Part shown: positions 1 to 5,591 of the stretch, piece after piece
How the letters are laid out: every line of letters begins with the position of its first letter
Position numbering within the stretch: the first letter of the stretch is position 1
Assembly (NCBI GenBank): GCA_964425005.1
Contig: CAYRKT010000042.1
Coordinates: 1 to 13,210 of the forward strand
DNA length: 13,210 nucleotides
Origin: CAYRKT01 sp964425005
GTDB taxonomy: Bacteria > Synergistota > Synergistia > CAYRKT01
Direction: 5' to 3'
Made by a program: the position numbers and the translations under genes
Notes under the pieces: model-generated
What the model saw: the letters and a program-made list of their open reading frames with translations, nothing else
Told to the model about the DNA's origin: nothing
Databases searched by the model: none

Positions 1-32
1 GGGGGTGGGATCCAGCGCTGGATCCCACCCCC
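1..32 (-). terminator. Perfect 32-bp palindrome, probable folT terminator
   Basis: Bases 1-16 are the exact reverse complement of bases 17-32. As RNA this gives a very GC-rich hairpin of at least 13 base pairs around the hexamer AGCGCT. It begins 9 bases past the folT stop codon on the minus strand, which is where an intrinsic terminator belongs. The U-tract that would prove it lies beyond the window edge, so termination itself is inferred. Being symmetrical, it could also act on transcripts arriving from the other side. Confidence 0.6.
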
Positions 33-41
33 CGCCTCCGC

Positions 42-584
42 TCACCTTCTGGTGGCCAGGGGGGTGTAGCAGGCTCCCCCCAGCAGGGAGTAGACCTTGA
101 CGTAGACGGGATAGACTATGAGGGAGTAGGCGAAGACGTGGATGGAGGTGGAGACCACCCTGGGCAGGAGGAGCTTCGCGAAGGGAACCCCCAGGATCTG
201 CGAGAGCCCCAACGTGGTGAGCAGAAGACCCGCGACGACCTCCGTGAGCGCCAAGACGGCAAGTAGCCTCCTGAAGGAGATCTCTCCGCCCAGGAGCTTG
301 AGCAGGAGGGGCGGCAAAGTCCCCCTGCAGGCGAAGGCGAGCGTTATTAGGGGGTTGGGGAAGGCGTATCCGCCGGTGTTGAGCCAAAAGCCCAGGATGT
401 CGGAGAGGGCTCCGACGCCGCCGCCGTGGATGGGCCCCATCAGCAGACCAGCCAGGTATATGGGCACCGGGCCGAAGCCCACGCGGATGGACGGAAGGAC
501 GTAGAAGCTGGCGAACCGGGTGAGCACCACGCTTATGGCCATCAGGAGGGCGCCGTTCACCAGGTTGAAGGCAGGACCTCTCAC
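42..584 (-). CDS. folT: ECF transporter S component, folate family (FolT)
   Basis: A 180-residue, highly hydrophobic protein with about six membrane segments. It would sit in the inner membrane, bind folate/THF and dock on the shared EcfA-EcfA'-EcfT energising module, which is not in this window. The N-terminal half carries the pattern typical of the folate S-component family: a first helix with ALLMAISVVLTRF, then SIRVGFGPVPIYLAGLLMGP (about residues 32-51), then GALSDILGFW. Length is normal for the family. The start is GTG at 584, preceded by AAAGGAGGTG (600-591) with 6 bases of spacing. The assignment to folate rather than another vitamin is strongly supported by the THF-type riboswitch in its leader. 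Transcribed alone, divergently from the livJ operon, with a likely terminator just after the stop. It must rely on an Ecf module encoded elsewhere. Confidence 0.88.
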   Translation of the reverse strand: MRGPAFNLVNGALLMAISVVLTRFASFYVLPSIRVGFGPVPIYLAGLLMGPIHGGGVGALSDILGFWLNTGGYAFPNPLITLAFACRGTLPPLLLKLLGGEISFRRLLAVLALTEVVAGLLLTTLGLSQILGVPFAKLLLPRVVSTSIHVFAYSLIVYPVYVKVYSLLGGACYTPLATRR

Positions 585-653
585 GCTTCACACCTCCTTT
601 CTCCGAAAGATGAGGCAGAGACCGCCACACCTTCGGAGCCGAGGTGTCGAAGC
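585..653 (-). promoter_or_regulatory. Ribosome-binding-site sequestering hairpin of the folT leader (expression platform)
   Basis: Reading the minus strand, GCTTCGACACCTC (653-641) can pair with GAGGTGTGAAGC (596-585), which holds the Shine-Dalgarno sequence of folT. This gives 12 base pairs with one bulged G (648). The stem is continued inward by CTCCGAA (638-632) pairing with TTCGGAG (607-601). An alternative helix, GCCACA (671-666) with TGTGGC (629-624), uses the 3' strand of the aptamer P1 helix and would enclose the anti-Shine-Dalgarno strand, so the two folds exclude one another. This is the expected design of a translational OFF switch: ligand stabilises P1, freeing 629-624 and letting the ribosome binding site be sequestered. 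The pairings are seen; the switching mechanism is inferred. Confidence 0.6.
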
Positions 654-668
654 TTCGAGGGAAGATGT

Positions 669-763
669 GGCAGCGGATGCGGCATGGCATCGCAGGCCCT
701 AGACCCTTCGTCCACGGGCGACATCCCATCCCGTGGCACTTGACGCGCCATGCCTACTCTGCC
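669..763 (-). ncRNA. Tetrahydrofolate (THF) riboswitch aptamer
   Basis: The leader of folT matches, from memory, the published THF-I riboswitch aptamers. Conserved blocks appear in the right order on the minus strand: GGCAGAGTAG (763-754), GCGTCAAGTG (746-737), GGGATGTCG (727-719), ACGAAG (711-706) and GCATCCGCTGCC (680-669). The helices are preserved by covarying sequence: P1 GGCAG/CTGCC (763-759 with 673-669), P2 GCATGGC/GCCATGC (753-747 and 688-681 region), P3 CCACGGG/CCCGTGG (736-730 with 718-712). The predicted transcription start falls right at the 5' end of P1. THF riboswitches are known to repress folate transport or synthesis genes when reduced folates are abundant, and folT is a classic target. 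Both sequence and gene context agree, so confidence is high although no covariance search was run. Confidence 0.9.
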
Positions 764-769
764 GCTTAG

Positions 770-775
770 ATTATA
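770..775 (-). promoter_or_regulatory. folT promoter -10 element
   Basis: On the minus strand there is a perfect TATAAT at 775-770. Transcription would start near 763, which coincides with the 5' end of the riboswitch P1 helix. No good TTGACA-like -35 element is seen 16-18 bases upstream (the best position reads TGTCGT). The match of the inferred start with the riboswitch boundary is the main support. Confidence 0.6.
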
Positions 776-830
776 GATCAAAAAGCCGAGGGACGACATG
801 CCCGGGGCGCGTCTCCGCACCCAAACCTTG

Positions 831-839
831 TGGTATACT
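831..839 (+). promoter_or_regulatory. livJHMGF promoter, extended -10
   Basis: TGGTATACT gives an extended -10 (TG-n-TATACT, hexamer 834-839). No convincing -35 is present, which is acceptable for extended -10 promoters. The start site would be near 846, leaving a leader of about 33 bases before the livJ ATG. The element is 58 bases from the divergent folT -10, so the two promoters share a short regulatory region. No operator was recognised. Confidence 0.5.
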
Positions 840-878
840 CTTTCCCAAAGTTTCGAAGCCCTCGGAGGTGGTGGACGG

Positions 879-2027
879 ATGGGTTTCAAGAGGGTGTGGC
901 TTTCGATCCTGCTCCTCTCCCTTCTGGCCGGGCAGGCCTGCGCCGAGACGGTGGTGAAGATCGGGTATCTGGCGGGTCTGACCGGGGATCTGGCCGCCTA
1001 CGGACAGGCGGAGGTAAACGGCGCCAAGCTCGCGGTGGAGGAGATAAACGCCAAGGGTTTGATACCCGGCGTGAAGGTGGAGCTCGTCCCCTACGACTTC
1101 CGGAGCAAGCCTGAGGACGCGGTCATCGCGGTCAGGAAGATGATCGAGCAGGACAAGGTGGTGGCGATAGTGGGGGCCAACGTCTCCGCCGCCAACATAG
1201 CCACCGCCCCTCTGGTCAACAAGGCGGGGGTCATCCAGATAGGGACCGCCACCACCAACCCCCTGGTGACCGTGGACGAGAAGGGCCAGACCAGGCCCTA
1301 CTCCTTCCGGATGGCCTTCATAGACCCCTACCAGGGCAAGGTCATAGCCCACTACCTCTTCAAGAAGCTGGGTGTCAAGAGGGCCGCCGTCCTCTACGAC
1401 GTGGCCAGCGACTACTCCCAGGGGCTTCGCCAGTTCTTCACGGAGGAGTTCAAGAAGCTGGGGGGCGAGGTGGTGGCAGACCTGGGGTTCAGGGGCGGAG
1501 TGGACGTGGACTTCAGGGCTCAGCTCACCGAGATAGCCAAGGCCAACCCCCAGGCGGTGATGCTGCCCAACATAGGCAAGGACCTGGCGCTGGCGGTGAA
1601 GCAGGCTAGGGAGCTGGGGATGAAGGACACCATCTTCATGGGAGGGGACGGCTACGGCGAGTTCATGTGGGAGATAGCAGGACCGGCCCTGGAGGGGACC
1701 TACTGGGTCACCCACGTGGCCTTCGACGACCCGGAGATCCAGCCGCTGTTCGCCCGCTACAGGGAGGTCTTCAAGGACGAGCCCAAGGAGTACGGCAACA
1801 TAGTCCTGGCCTACGACGCAGTGATGCTCCTGGCCCAGGCCATGAAGGAGGCGGGCTCCACCGAACCCGCCAAGATAAAGGAGGCCATGGAGAAGGGAAC
1901 CTTCAAGCTGCTGCACGCCACCATCAAGTTCGACGAACAGCACAACCCCAAGGACAAGGACGCCGTGATAATCCTCTGCAAGGACGGGGCGGGGCGTTTC
2001 CACGAGAGGTTCAGGCCCGTGGACTGA
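879..2027 (+). CDS. livJ: Branched-chain amino acid ABC transporter, periplasmic substrate-binding protein
   Basis: A 382-residue binding protein of the Leu/Ile/Val type (type I periplasmic binding fold, Peripla_BP_6 family). It captures amino acids outside the cytoplasmic membrane and delivers them to the LivHM permease. Residues 1-22 form a signal peptide (KR, a leucine-rich core, then ACA before Glu23), suggesting signal peptidase I cleavage rather than lipidation; the Cys21 context (GQAC) is not a good lipobox. The mature start VVKIGYLAGLTGDLAAYGQ and VVAIVGANVSAANIATAPL (about residues 100-120) are typical of the family. The open frame extends upstream to 798, but ATG 879 is chosen because it has GGAGGTG at 864-870 with ideal spacing and gives a proper signal peptide. 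First gene of the five-gene operon. Substrate may be wider than branched-chain amino acids. Confidence 0.92.
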   Translation: MGFKRVWLSILLLSLLAGQACAETVVKIGYLAGLTGDLAAYGQAEVNGAKLAVEEINAKGLIPGVKVELVPYDFRSKPEDAVIAVRKMIEQDKVVAIVGANVSAANIATAPLVNKAGVIQIGTATTNPLVTVDEKGQTRPYSFRMAFIDPYQGKVIAHYLFKKLGVKRAAVLYDVASDYSQGLRQFFTEEFKKLGGEVVADLGFRGGVDVDFRAQLTEIAKANPQAVMLPNIGKDLALAVKQARELGMKDTIFMGGDGYGEFMWEIAGPALEGTYWVTHVAFDDPEIQPLFARYREVFKDEPKEYGNIVLAYDAVMLLAQAMKEAGSTEPAKIKEAMEKGTFKLLHATIKFDEQHNPKDKDAVIILCKDGAGRFHERFRPVD

Positions 2028-2038
2028 GGGGCCTTCCC

Positions 2039-2067
2039 CAGGCGGGGCACCCGGGGTGCCCCGCCTG
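2039..2067 (+). promoter_or_regulatory. Intercistronic hairpin between livJ and livH
   Basis: A 13-base-pair perfect stem (arm CAGGCGGGGCACC) closes a 3-base loop. It begins 11 bases after the livJ stop. No T-run follows, so it is unlikely to be a full terminator. In many binding-protein transporter operons such a structure protects the upstream mRNA or partly attenuates readthrough so that the binding protein is made in excess; that role is inferred here from position. Confidence 0.65.
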
Positions 2068-2092
2068 AACTTCGGATGGGGGGTGCGAGAGC

Positions 2093-2971
2093 TTGTCGTC
2101 CTTGCTCCAGCAGCTTCTCAACGGCCTTTCTCTGGGATCTGCCTACGCCCTAATAGCGGTGGGTTACTCTCTGGTCTACTCCATCCTGCTCTTCTCCAAC
2201 TTCGCCCACGGGGGCTTCCTGGTCATAGGGGGATACATATGCTACTACTCCCTCACCAAGATGGGCCTTGGGCTCCTGCCGGCGGCGTTGCTCTCCCTGG
2301 CGGGGGCTGGCATGTCGGCGGTCCTGACCGAGCGCATAGCCTACAGGCCCATCAGGAGGCGAGGGGCCCTGACGCTCTACCTCCTCATAGCCTCCATGGG
2401 CATGAGCATAGTGATAGAGAACTTCTGGGTCATAGCCGTGGGAGGCAGGTTCAGGGCCATACCCCCGGTCATACCCACCTCCCCCATCTCCGTCTTCGGG
2501 ACCACCGTGTCCTCCTTCGACCTGATAGTCCTCGCCGTGGCCCTGTCGCTGCTCCTGGGGCTTGAGCTCTTCCTCCGGAGGACCAGGTGGGGGCTCGCCA
2601 TAAGGGCCTCCTCCTACGACGTGAGGACCGCGGCGCTGATGGGGGTGGACACCGACCGGCTGGTGGCCATAGTGTTCTTCGTGGCCGGGGCCCTGGCCTC
2701 GGTGAGCGGGATCTTCCTGGCCGTGCGATACACCCTATATCCGCAGCTGGGCTTCATAACCATAAAGGCCTTCGTGGCCGCCGTGGTGGGGGGGCTGGGA
2801 TCGCTCCCCGGGGCGGTGCTCGGCTCCTACCTCCTGGGGGTGCTCGAGATGCTGGTCGCCGGCTTCATATCCAGCCAGGTGAGGGACATAGTGGTCTTCC
2901 TCCTGCTGGTGGTCACCTTGCTGGTGAGGCCCCAGGGCCTGCTGGGCAGGCGCCTCGAGGAGAAGGTCTAG
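2093..2971 (+). CDS. livH: Branched-chain amino acid ABC transporter permease LivH
   Basis: A 292-residue integral membrane permease of the LivH type. It forms half of the translocation channel together with LivM. The N-terminal region NGLSLGSAYALIAVGYSLVY followed by LLFSNFAHGGFL is the hallmark of LivH. The later segment around residues 230-245 (FVAAVVGGLGSLPGAVLGSY) and the end VTLLVRPQGLLG are also family-typical. The start is TTG at 2093, preceded by GGGGGGTG (2077-2084); no in-frame ATG or GTG lies nearby, and a second TTG at 2102 is too far from the ribosome binding site. Separated from livJ by a hairpin and from livM by 13 bases. Confidence 0.92.
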   Translation: MSSLLQQLLNGLSLGSAYALIAVGYSLVYSILLFSNFAHGGFLVIGGYICYYSLTKMGLGLLPAALLSLAGAGMSAVLTERIAYRPIRRRGALTLYLLIASMGMSIVIENFWVIAVGGRFRAIPPVIPTSPISVFGTTVSSFDLIVLAVALSLLLGLELFLRRTRWGLAIRASSYDVRTAALMGVDTDRLVAIVFFVAGALASVSGIFLAVRYTLYPQLGFITIKAFVAAVVGGLGSLPGAVLGSYLLGVLEMLVAGFISSQVRDIVVFLLLVVTLLVRPQGLLGRRLEEKV

Positions 2972-2984
2972 AGGGGGAAGGGGC

Positions 2985-3830
2985 ATGTCCTGGGAATACC
3001 TGCAGGGGGTCCTGGTGCTGTTCCTCGTGAACTCCATAGCCGCCATGGGCGTGAGCCTGCTGACGGGCTTCACCGGGGTCTTCACCCTGGGGCACGCCGC
3101 CTACATGTCGATAGGGGCCTACGCCCTGGCCATCGGGATGGGGAGGTACGAGCTGCCCTGGCCGATAGCCCTCCTCCTGGCCGGAGTCCTGGCCAGCCTC
3201 GTGGCCTACCTGGTGGGCGTCCCCACCCTCAGGCTGGTGGGCGACTACTTCGCCATCGCCTCCATAGGCCTCGGGGAGACGGTGAGGCTTCTGGTGGAGA
3301 ACTGGCAGAGCCTCACCAGGGGCGCCAGGGGCTATCCGGGGATAGAGCCCTTCGCCGACCTTTGGGTGGTGGGTGGGATAGCTCTGGCCATGGGGCTGGC
3401 CATGTTCAACCTCACCAGGAGCAGGTTCGGCAGGGCCTTCAAGGCCTGCCGGGACGATCCCCTCGCCGCCTCCACCATGGGGGTGGACACCACCAGTATG
3501 AGGATCGTGAGCCTCGTGGTCTCCGCCTTCTACTGCGGGGTGGCGGGGGCGCTCTTCGCGAGCTTCATGACCTACGTGCAACCGGCCATGTTCGACCTGA
3601 GCAAGTCCACCGAGCTGACCGCCGTGGTCGTCTTCGGCGGACTTGGCTCCATGAGCGGGACTATACTGGCCGCCGCCGTCATAACCCTGGTGGTGGAGGC
3701 CTTCAGGGGGTTAGCCCAATACAGGATGCTGATATACGGGCTGGTGCTCGTGACCACCATGGTGCTCAGGCCGGAGGGGATAATGGGGGAGAAGGAGATA
3801 TGGCACCTCCTGAGGGGGAGGAGAGGATGA
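2985..3830 (+). CDS. livM: Branched-chain amino acid ABC transporter permease LivM
   Basis: A 281-residue multi-spanning permease that pairs with LivH. Near the N-terminus it shows LLTGFTGVFTLGHAAYMSIG (about residues 25-44), the signature of LivM proteins. The segment FVVFGGLGSMSGTILAA-like near residue 215 (as VVVFGGLGSMSG) and the ending VLRPEGIMGEKE are conserved too. Compared with E. coli LivM (about 425 residues) it is the short form, lacking the extra N-terminal membrane region; the short form is common in Gram-positive and deep-branching bacteria. ATG 2985 follows AGGGGGAAGGGG. The stop overlaps the livG start in an ATGA motif, indicating translational coupling. Confidence 0.92.
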   Translation: MSWEYLQGVLVLFLVNSIAAMGVSLLTGFTGVFTLGHAAYMSIGAYALAIGMGRYELPWPIALLLAGVLASLVAYLVGVPTLRLVGDYFAIASIGLGETVRLLVENWQSLTRGARGYPGIEPFADLWVVGGIALAMGLAMFNLTRSRFGRAFKACRDDPLAASTMGVDTTSMRIVSLVVSAFYCGVAGALFASFMTYVQPAMFDLSKSTELTAVVVFGGLGSMSGTILAAAVITLVVEAFRGLAQYRMLIYGLVLVTTMVLRPEGIMGEKEIWHLLRGRRG

Positions 3831-4648
3831 GCCTGCTGGTCCTGGAGGGGGTAACCAAGCGCTTCGGCGGGCTCGTGGCCGTCTCGAACTTCTCCCTCTC
3901 GGTGGGGAGGGGGGAGCTCGTGGGGATAATAGGCCCGAACGGGGCCGGCAAGACCACCCTCTTCAACCTGATAACCGCCGTCTACTCCCCCGACGGGGGG
4001 GACATAAGGCTCGAGGGCAGAAGCCTCAGAGGCCTCAGGAGCCATCAGGTGACCAGGCTGGGGGTGGCCAGGACCTTCCAGAACCTGCGCCTGCTCAAGC
4101 GGGCCTCGGCGCTGGAGAACGTCAAGACGGCCGCCCAGCTGTACCACCCCTACTCCTTCCTCGAGTCCATATCTCACCTGGGGAGGTTCAGGGCCAAGGA
4201 GTCGACGATCGAGCGCGAGAGCCTGGAGGCCCTCGAGAGGGTGGGCCTGGCCGATCGAGCCCATCAGCCAGCTGGCACCCTTCCCTACGGGCACCAGAGG
4301 AGGCTCGAGATAGCCAGGGCGCTCGCCCTGAAGCCCAAGCTGCTCCTGCTGGACGAGCCGGCCGCCGGGATGAACCCCGAGGAGATAGAGGAGCTGAACG
4401 GCCTGATACTGAGGATACACCGCGAGCTCAACTTGACCACCGTGGTGATAGAGCACCACATGGAGCTGGTGGTGGGCATATGCCAGAGGGTGGTCTGCAT
4501 GAACTTCGGCGAGAAGATAGCCGAGGGCACGCCGGAGGAGGTGTGCTCCGACCCGGAGGTGGTGAAGGCCTACCTGGGAGAGGACTTCGCCGCAGGGCTC
4601 AGCGTCTGCCCGACCAGGGGTGCGCGGGGGGAGGTCGACGATGCCTGA
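3827..4648 (+). CDS. livG: Branched-chain amino acid ABC transporter ATP-binding protein LivG
   Basis: A 273-residue ABC ATPase that powers LivHM from the cytoplasmic face. Visible motifs: Walker A GPNGAGKTT at residues 36-44, Q-loop in VARTFQNLRLL, a LivG-type signature LPYGHQRRLEIARAL, Walker B LLLLDEPAAGMNP, and switch His in VIEHHMELV. The signature has His where LivG proteins commonly have Gln (YGQQRRLEIAR), a mild variation that need not impair function. The C-terminus runs about 15 residues beyond the usual YLGE ending. The open frame continues upstream inside livM to 3362, but the real start is ATG 3827, where it overlaps the livM stop by 4 bases and begins the family's normal N-terminus. 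It overlaps livF by 8 bases. Confidence 0.94.
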   Translation: MSLLVLEGVTKRFGGLVAVSNFSLSVGRGELVGIIGPNGAGKTTLFNLITAVYSPDGGDIRLEGRSLRGLRSHQVTRLGVARTFQNLRLLKRASALENVKTAAQLYHPYSFLESISHLGRFRAKESTIERESLEALERVGLADRAHQPAGTLPYGHQRRLEIARALALKPKLLLLDEPAAGMNPEEIEELNGLILRIHRELNLTTVVIEHHMELVVGICQRVVCMNFGEKIAEGTPEEVCSDPEVVKAYLGEDFAAGLSVCPTRGARGEVDDA

Positions 4649-5369
4649 GGCCAGGGGGGAAAGGGTTTTGCTCTCCGTCGAGGAATTGCACGTGAGCTAC
4701 GGCCCCATAAAGGCCCTCAGGGGCGTGAGCCTGGAGGTACGAGAGGGGGAGATAGCCTGCGTGATAGGGGCGAACGGGGCCGGGAAGAGCACGCTCATGC
4801 GGACCATCATGGGCGAGGTGAAGCCCGAGAGGGGCAGGATAACCTTCGAGGGCAGGGAGCTGCCGTCGCGCCCCCACGAGGTGGTCAGAAGGGGCATAGT
4901 GCTGGTCCCCGAGGGGAGGAGGGTCTTCCCCAACCTGACGGTGGAGGAGAACCTCCTCATGGGGGCCTTCGCCAGGGAGGACAGGTCGGGCATACCCTCC
5001 GACCTGGAGTGGGTCTTCTCCCTCTTCCCCAGGCTTAGGGAGAGGAGGAAGCAGATGGCCGGCACCCTCTCGGGAGGGGAGCAGCAGATGCTCGCCGTGG
5101 GCAGAGCCCTCATGAGGAGGCCCAGGCTGCTGCTCCTGGACGAGCCCTCCCTGGGGCTAGCCCCGATACTGGTGAAGGAGATCTTCAAGGAGCTATCGAG
5201 GATCAACGAGGAGGGCGTCACCGTCCTGCTGGTGGAGCAAAACGCCAGGGAGGCGCTGCTCCTGTCCCACAGGGGATACGTGCTCCAGACCGGATCCCTG
5301 CTGCTCTCGGGGACCTCCAGGGAGCTCATGGAGAACCCGGAGGTGAAGAGGGGATACCTGGGGCTTTGA
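4641..5369 (+). CDS. livF: Branched-chain amino acid ABC transporter ATP-binding protein LivF
   Basis: A 242-residue ABC ATPase, partner of LivG. Visible motifs: Walker A GANGAGKST at residues 43-51, signature LSGGEQQMLAVGRALM, Walker B LLLLDEPSLGLAP, and VLLVEQNAREAL, in which Gln occupies the switch position as is normal for LivF. The internal piece GIVLVPEGRRVFPNLTVEENL is characteristic of LivF. ATG 4641 is chosen over GTG 4620 because GGGGGAGGT (4626-4634) lies 6 bases before it; it overlaps the livG stop by 8 bases. Last gene of the operon; no clear intrinsic terminator was found downstream. Confidence 0.94.
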   Translation: MPEARGERVLLSVEELHVSYGPIKALRGVSLEVREGEIACVIGANGAGKSTLMRTIMGEVKPERGRITFEGRELPSRPHEVVRRGIVLVPEGRRVFPNLTVEENLLMGAFAREDRSGIPSDLEWVFSLFPRLRERRKQMAGTLSGGEQQMLAVGRALMRRPRLLLLDEPSLGLAPILVKEIFKELSRINEEGVTVLLVEQNAREALLLSHRGYVLQTGSLLLSGTSRELMENPEVKRGYLGL

Positions 5370-5431
5370 GGCCTCGCTCGCACCGACCGAAACGTGGGGG
5401 CACCGCGCGCCCGGATCGCCCTGAGGCCTCG
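5367..5431. repeat. Two copies of the 10-bp motif TGAGGCCTCG
   Basis: TGAGGCCTCG occurs at 5367-5376, where its first three bases are the livF stop codon, and again at 5422-5431. The core GAGGCCTC is self-complementary, so the two copies can pair with each other as RNA or could be a repeated protein-binding half-site. The rest of 5377-5488 holds no gene or recognisable terminator. Significance is uncertain. Confidence 0.3.
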
Positions 5432-5488
5432 GACGTCGAATCCCTCCAAACCCGCGGAAAATCTGCGACCTAAGTCATATAAAAGGCC

Positions 5489-5516
5489 TTGAAGATCCGC
5501 CAGAACGTTGTTTAAT
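5489..5516 (+). promoter_or_regulatory. Probable promoter of the fapA-like operon
   Basis: TTGAAG (5489-5494) and TTTAAT (5511-5516) are separated by 16 bases and match the housekeeping sigma consensus at 4 of 6 and 5 of 6 positions. Transcription would start near 5523 and leave an untranslated leader of about 69 bases before ATG 5592. A second AT-rich block, TATAAA at 5478-5483, lacks a -35. Confidence 0.45.
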
Positions 5517-5591
5517 AGATGCTCAAATCTCCTACTCATGTCTTATTCGATCGAAGCGGCGGGGCTTCTGGGGGAGGTAAGGGGGTAGGGC

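Noticed and set aside
581..889. 102-residue open frame on the minus strand upstream of folT
   Set aside because: It runs through the folT leader, whose bases are explained by the THF riboswitch and ribosome-binding-site hairpin, and it has no recognisable protein features.
771..2003. 410-residue open frame on the minus strand opposite livJ
   Set aside because: It is the antisense shadow of a clear binding-protein gene; the protein is a low-complexity G/L/H/V-rich string typical of GC-rich shadows.
3362..3826. Upstream extension of the livG frame inside livM
   Set aside because: The residues do not resemble the ABC ATPase family, and ATG 3827 gives the normal N-terminus and an ATGA overlap with livM.
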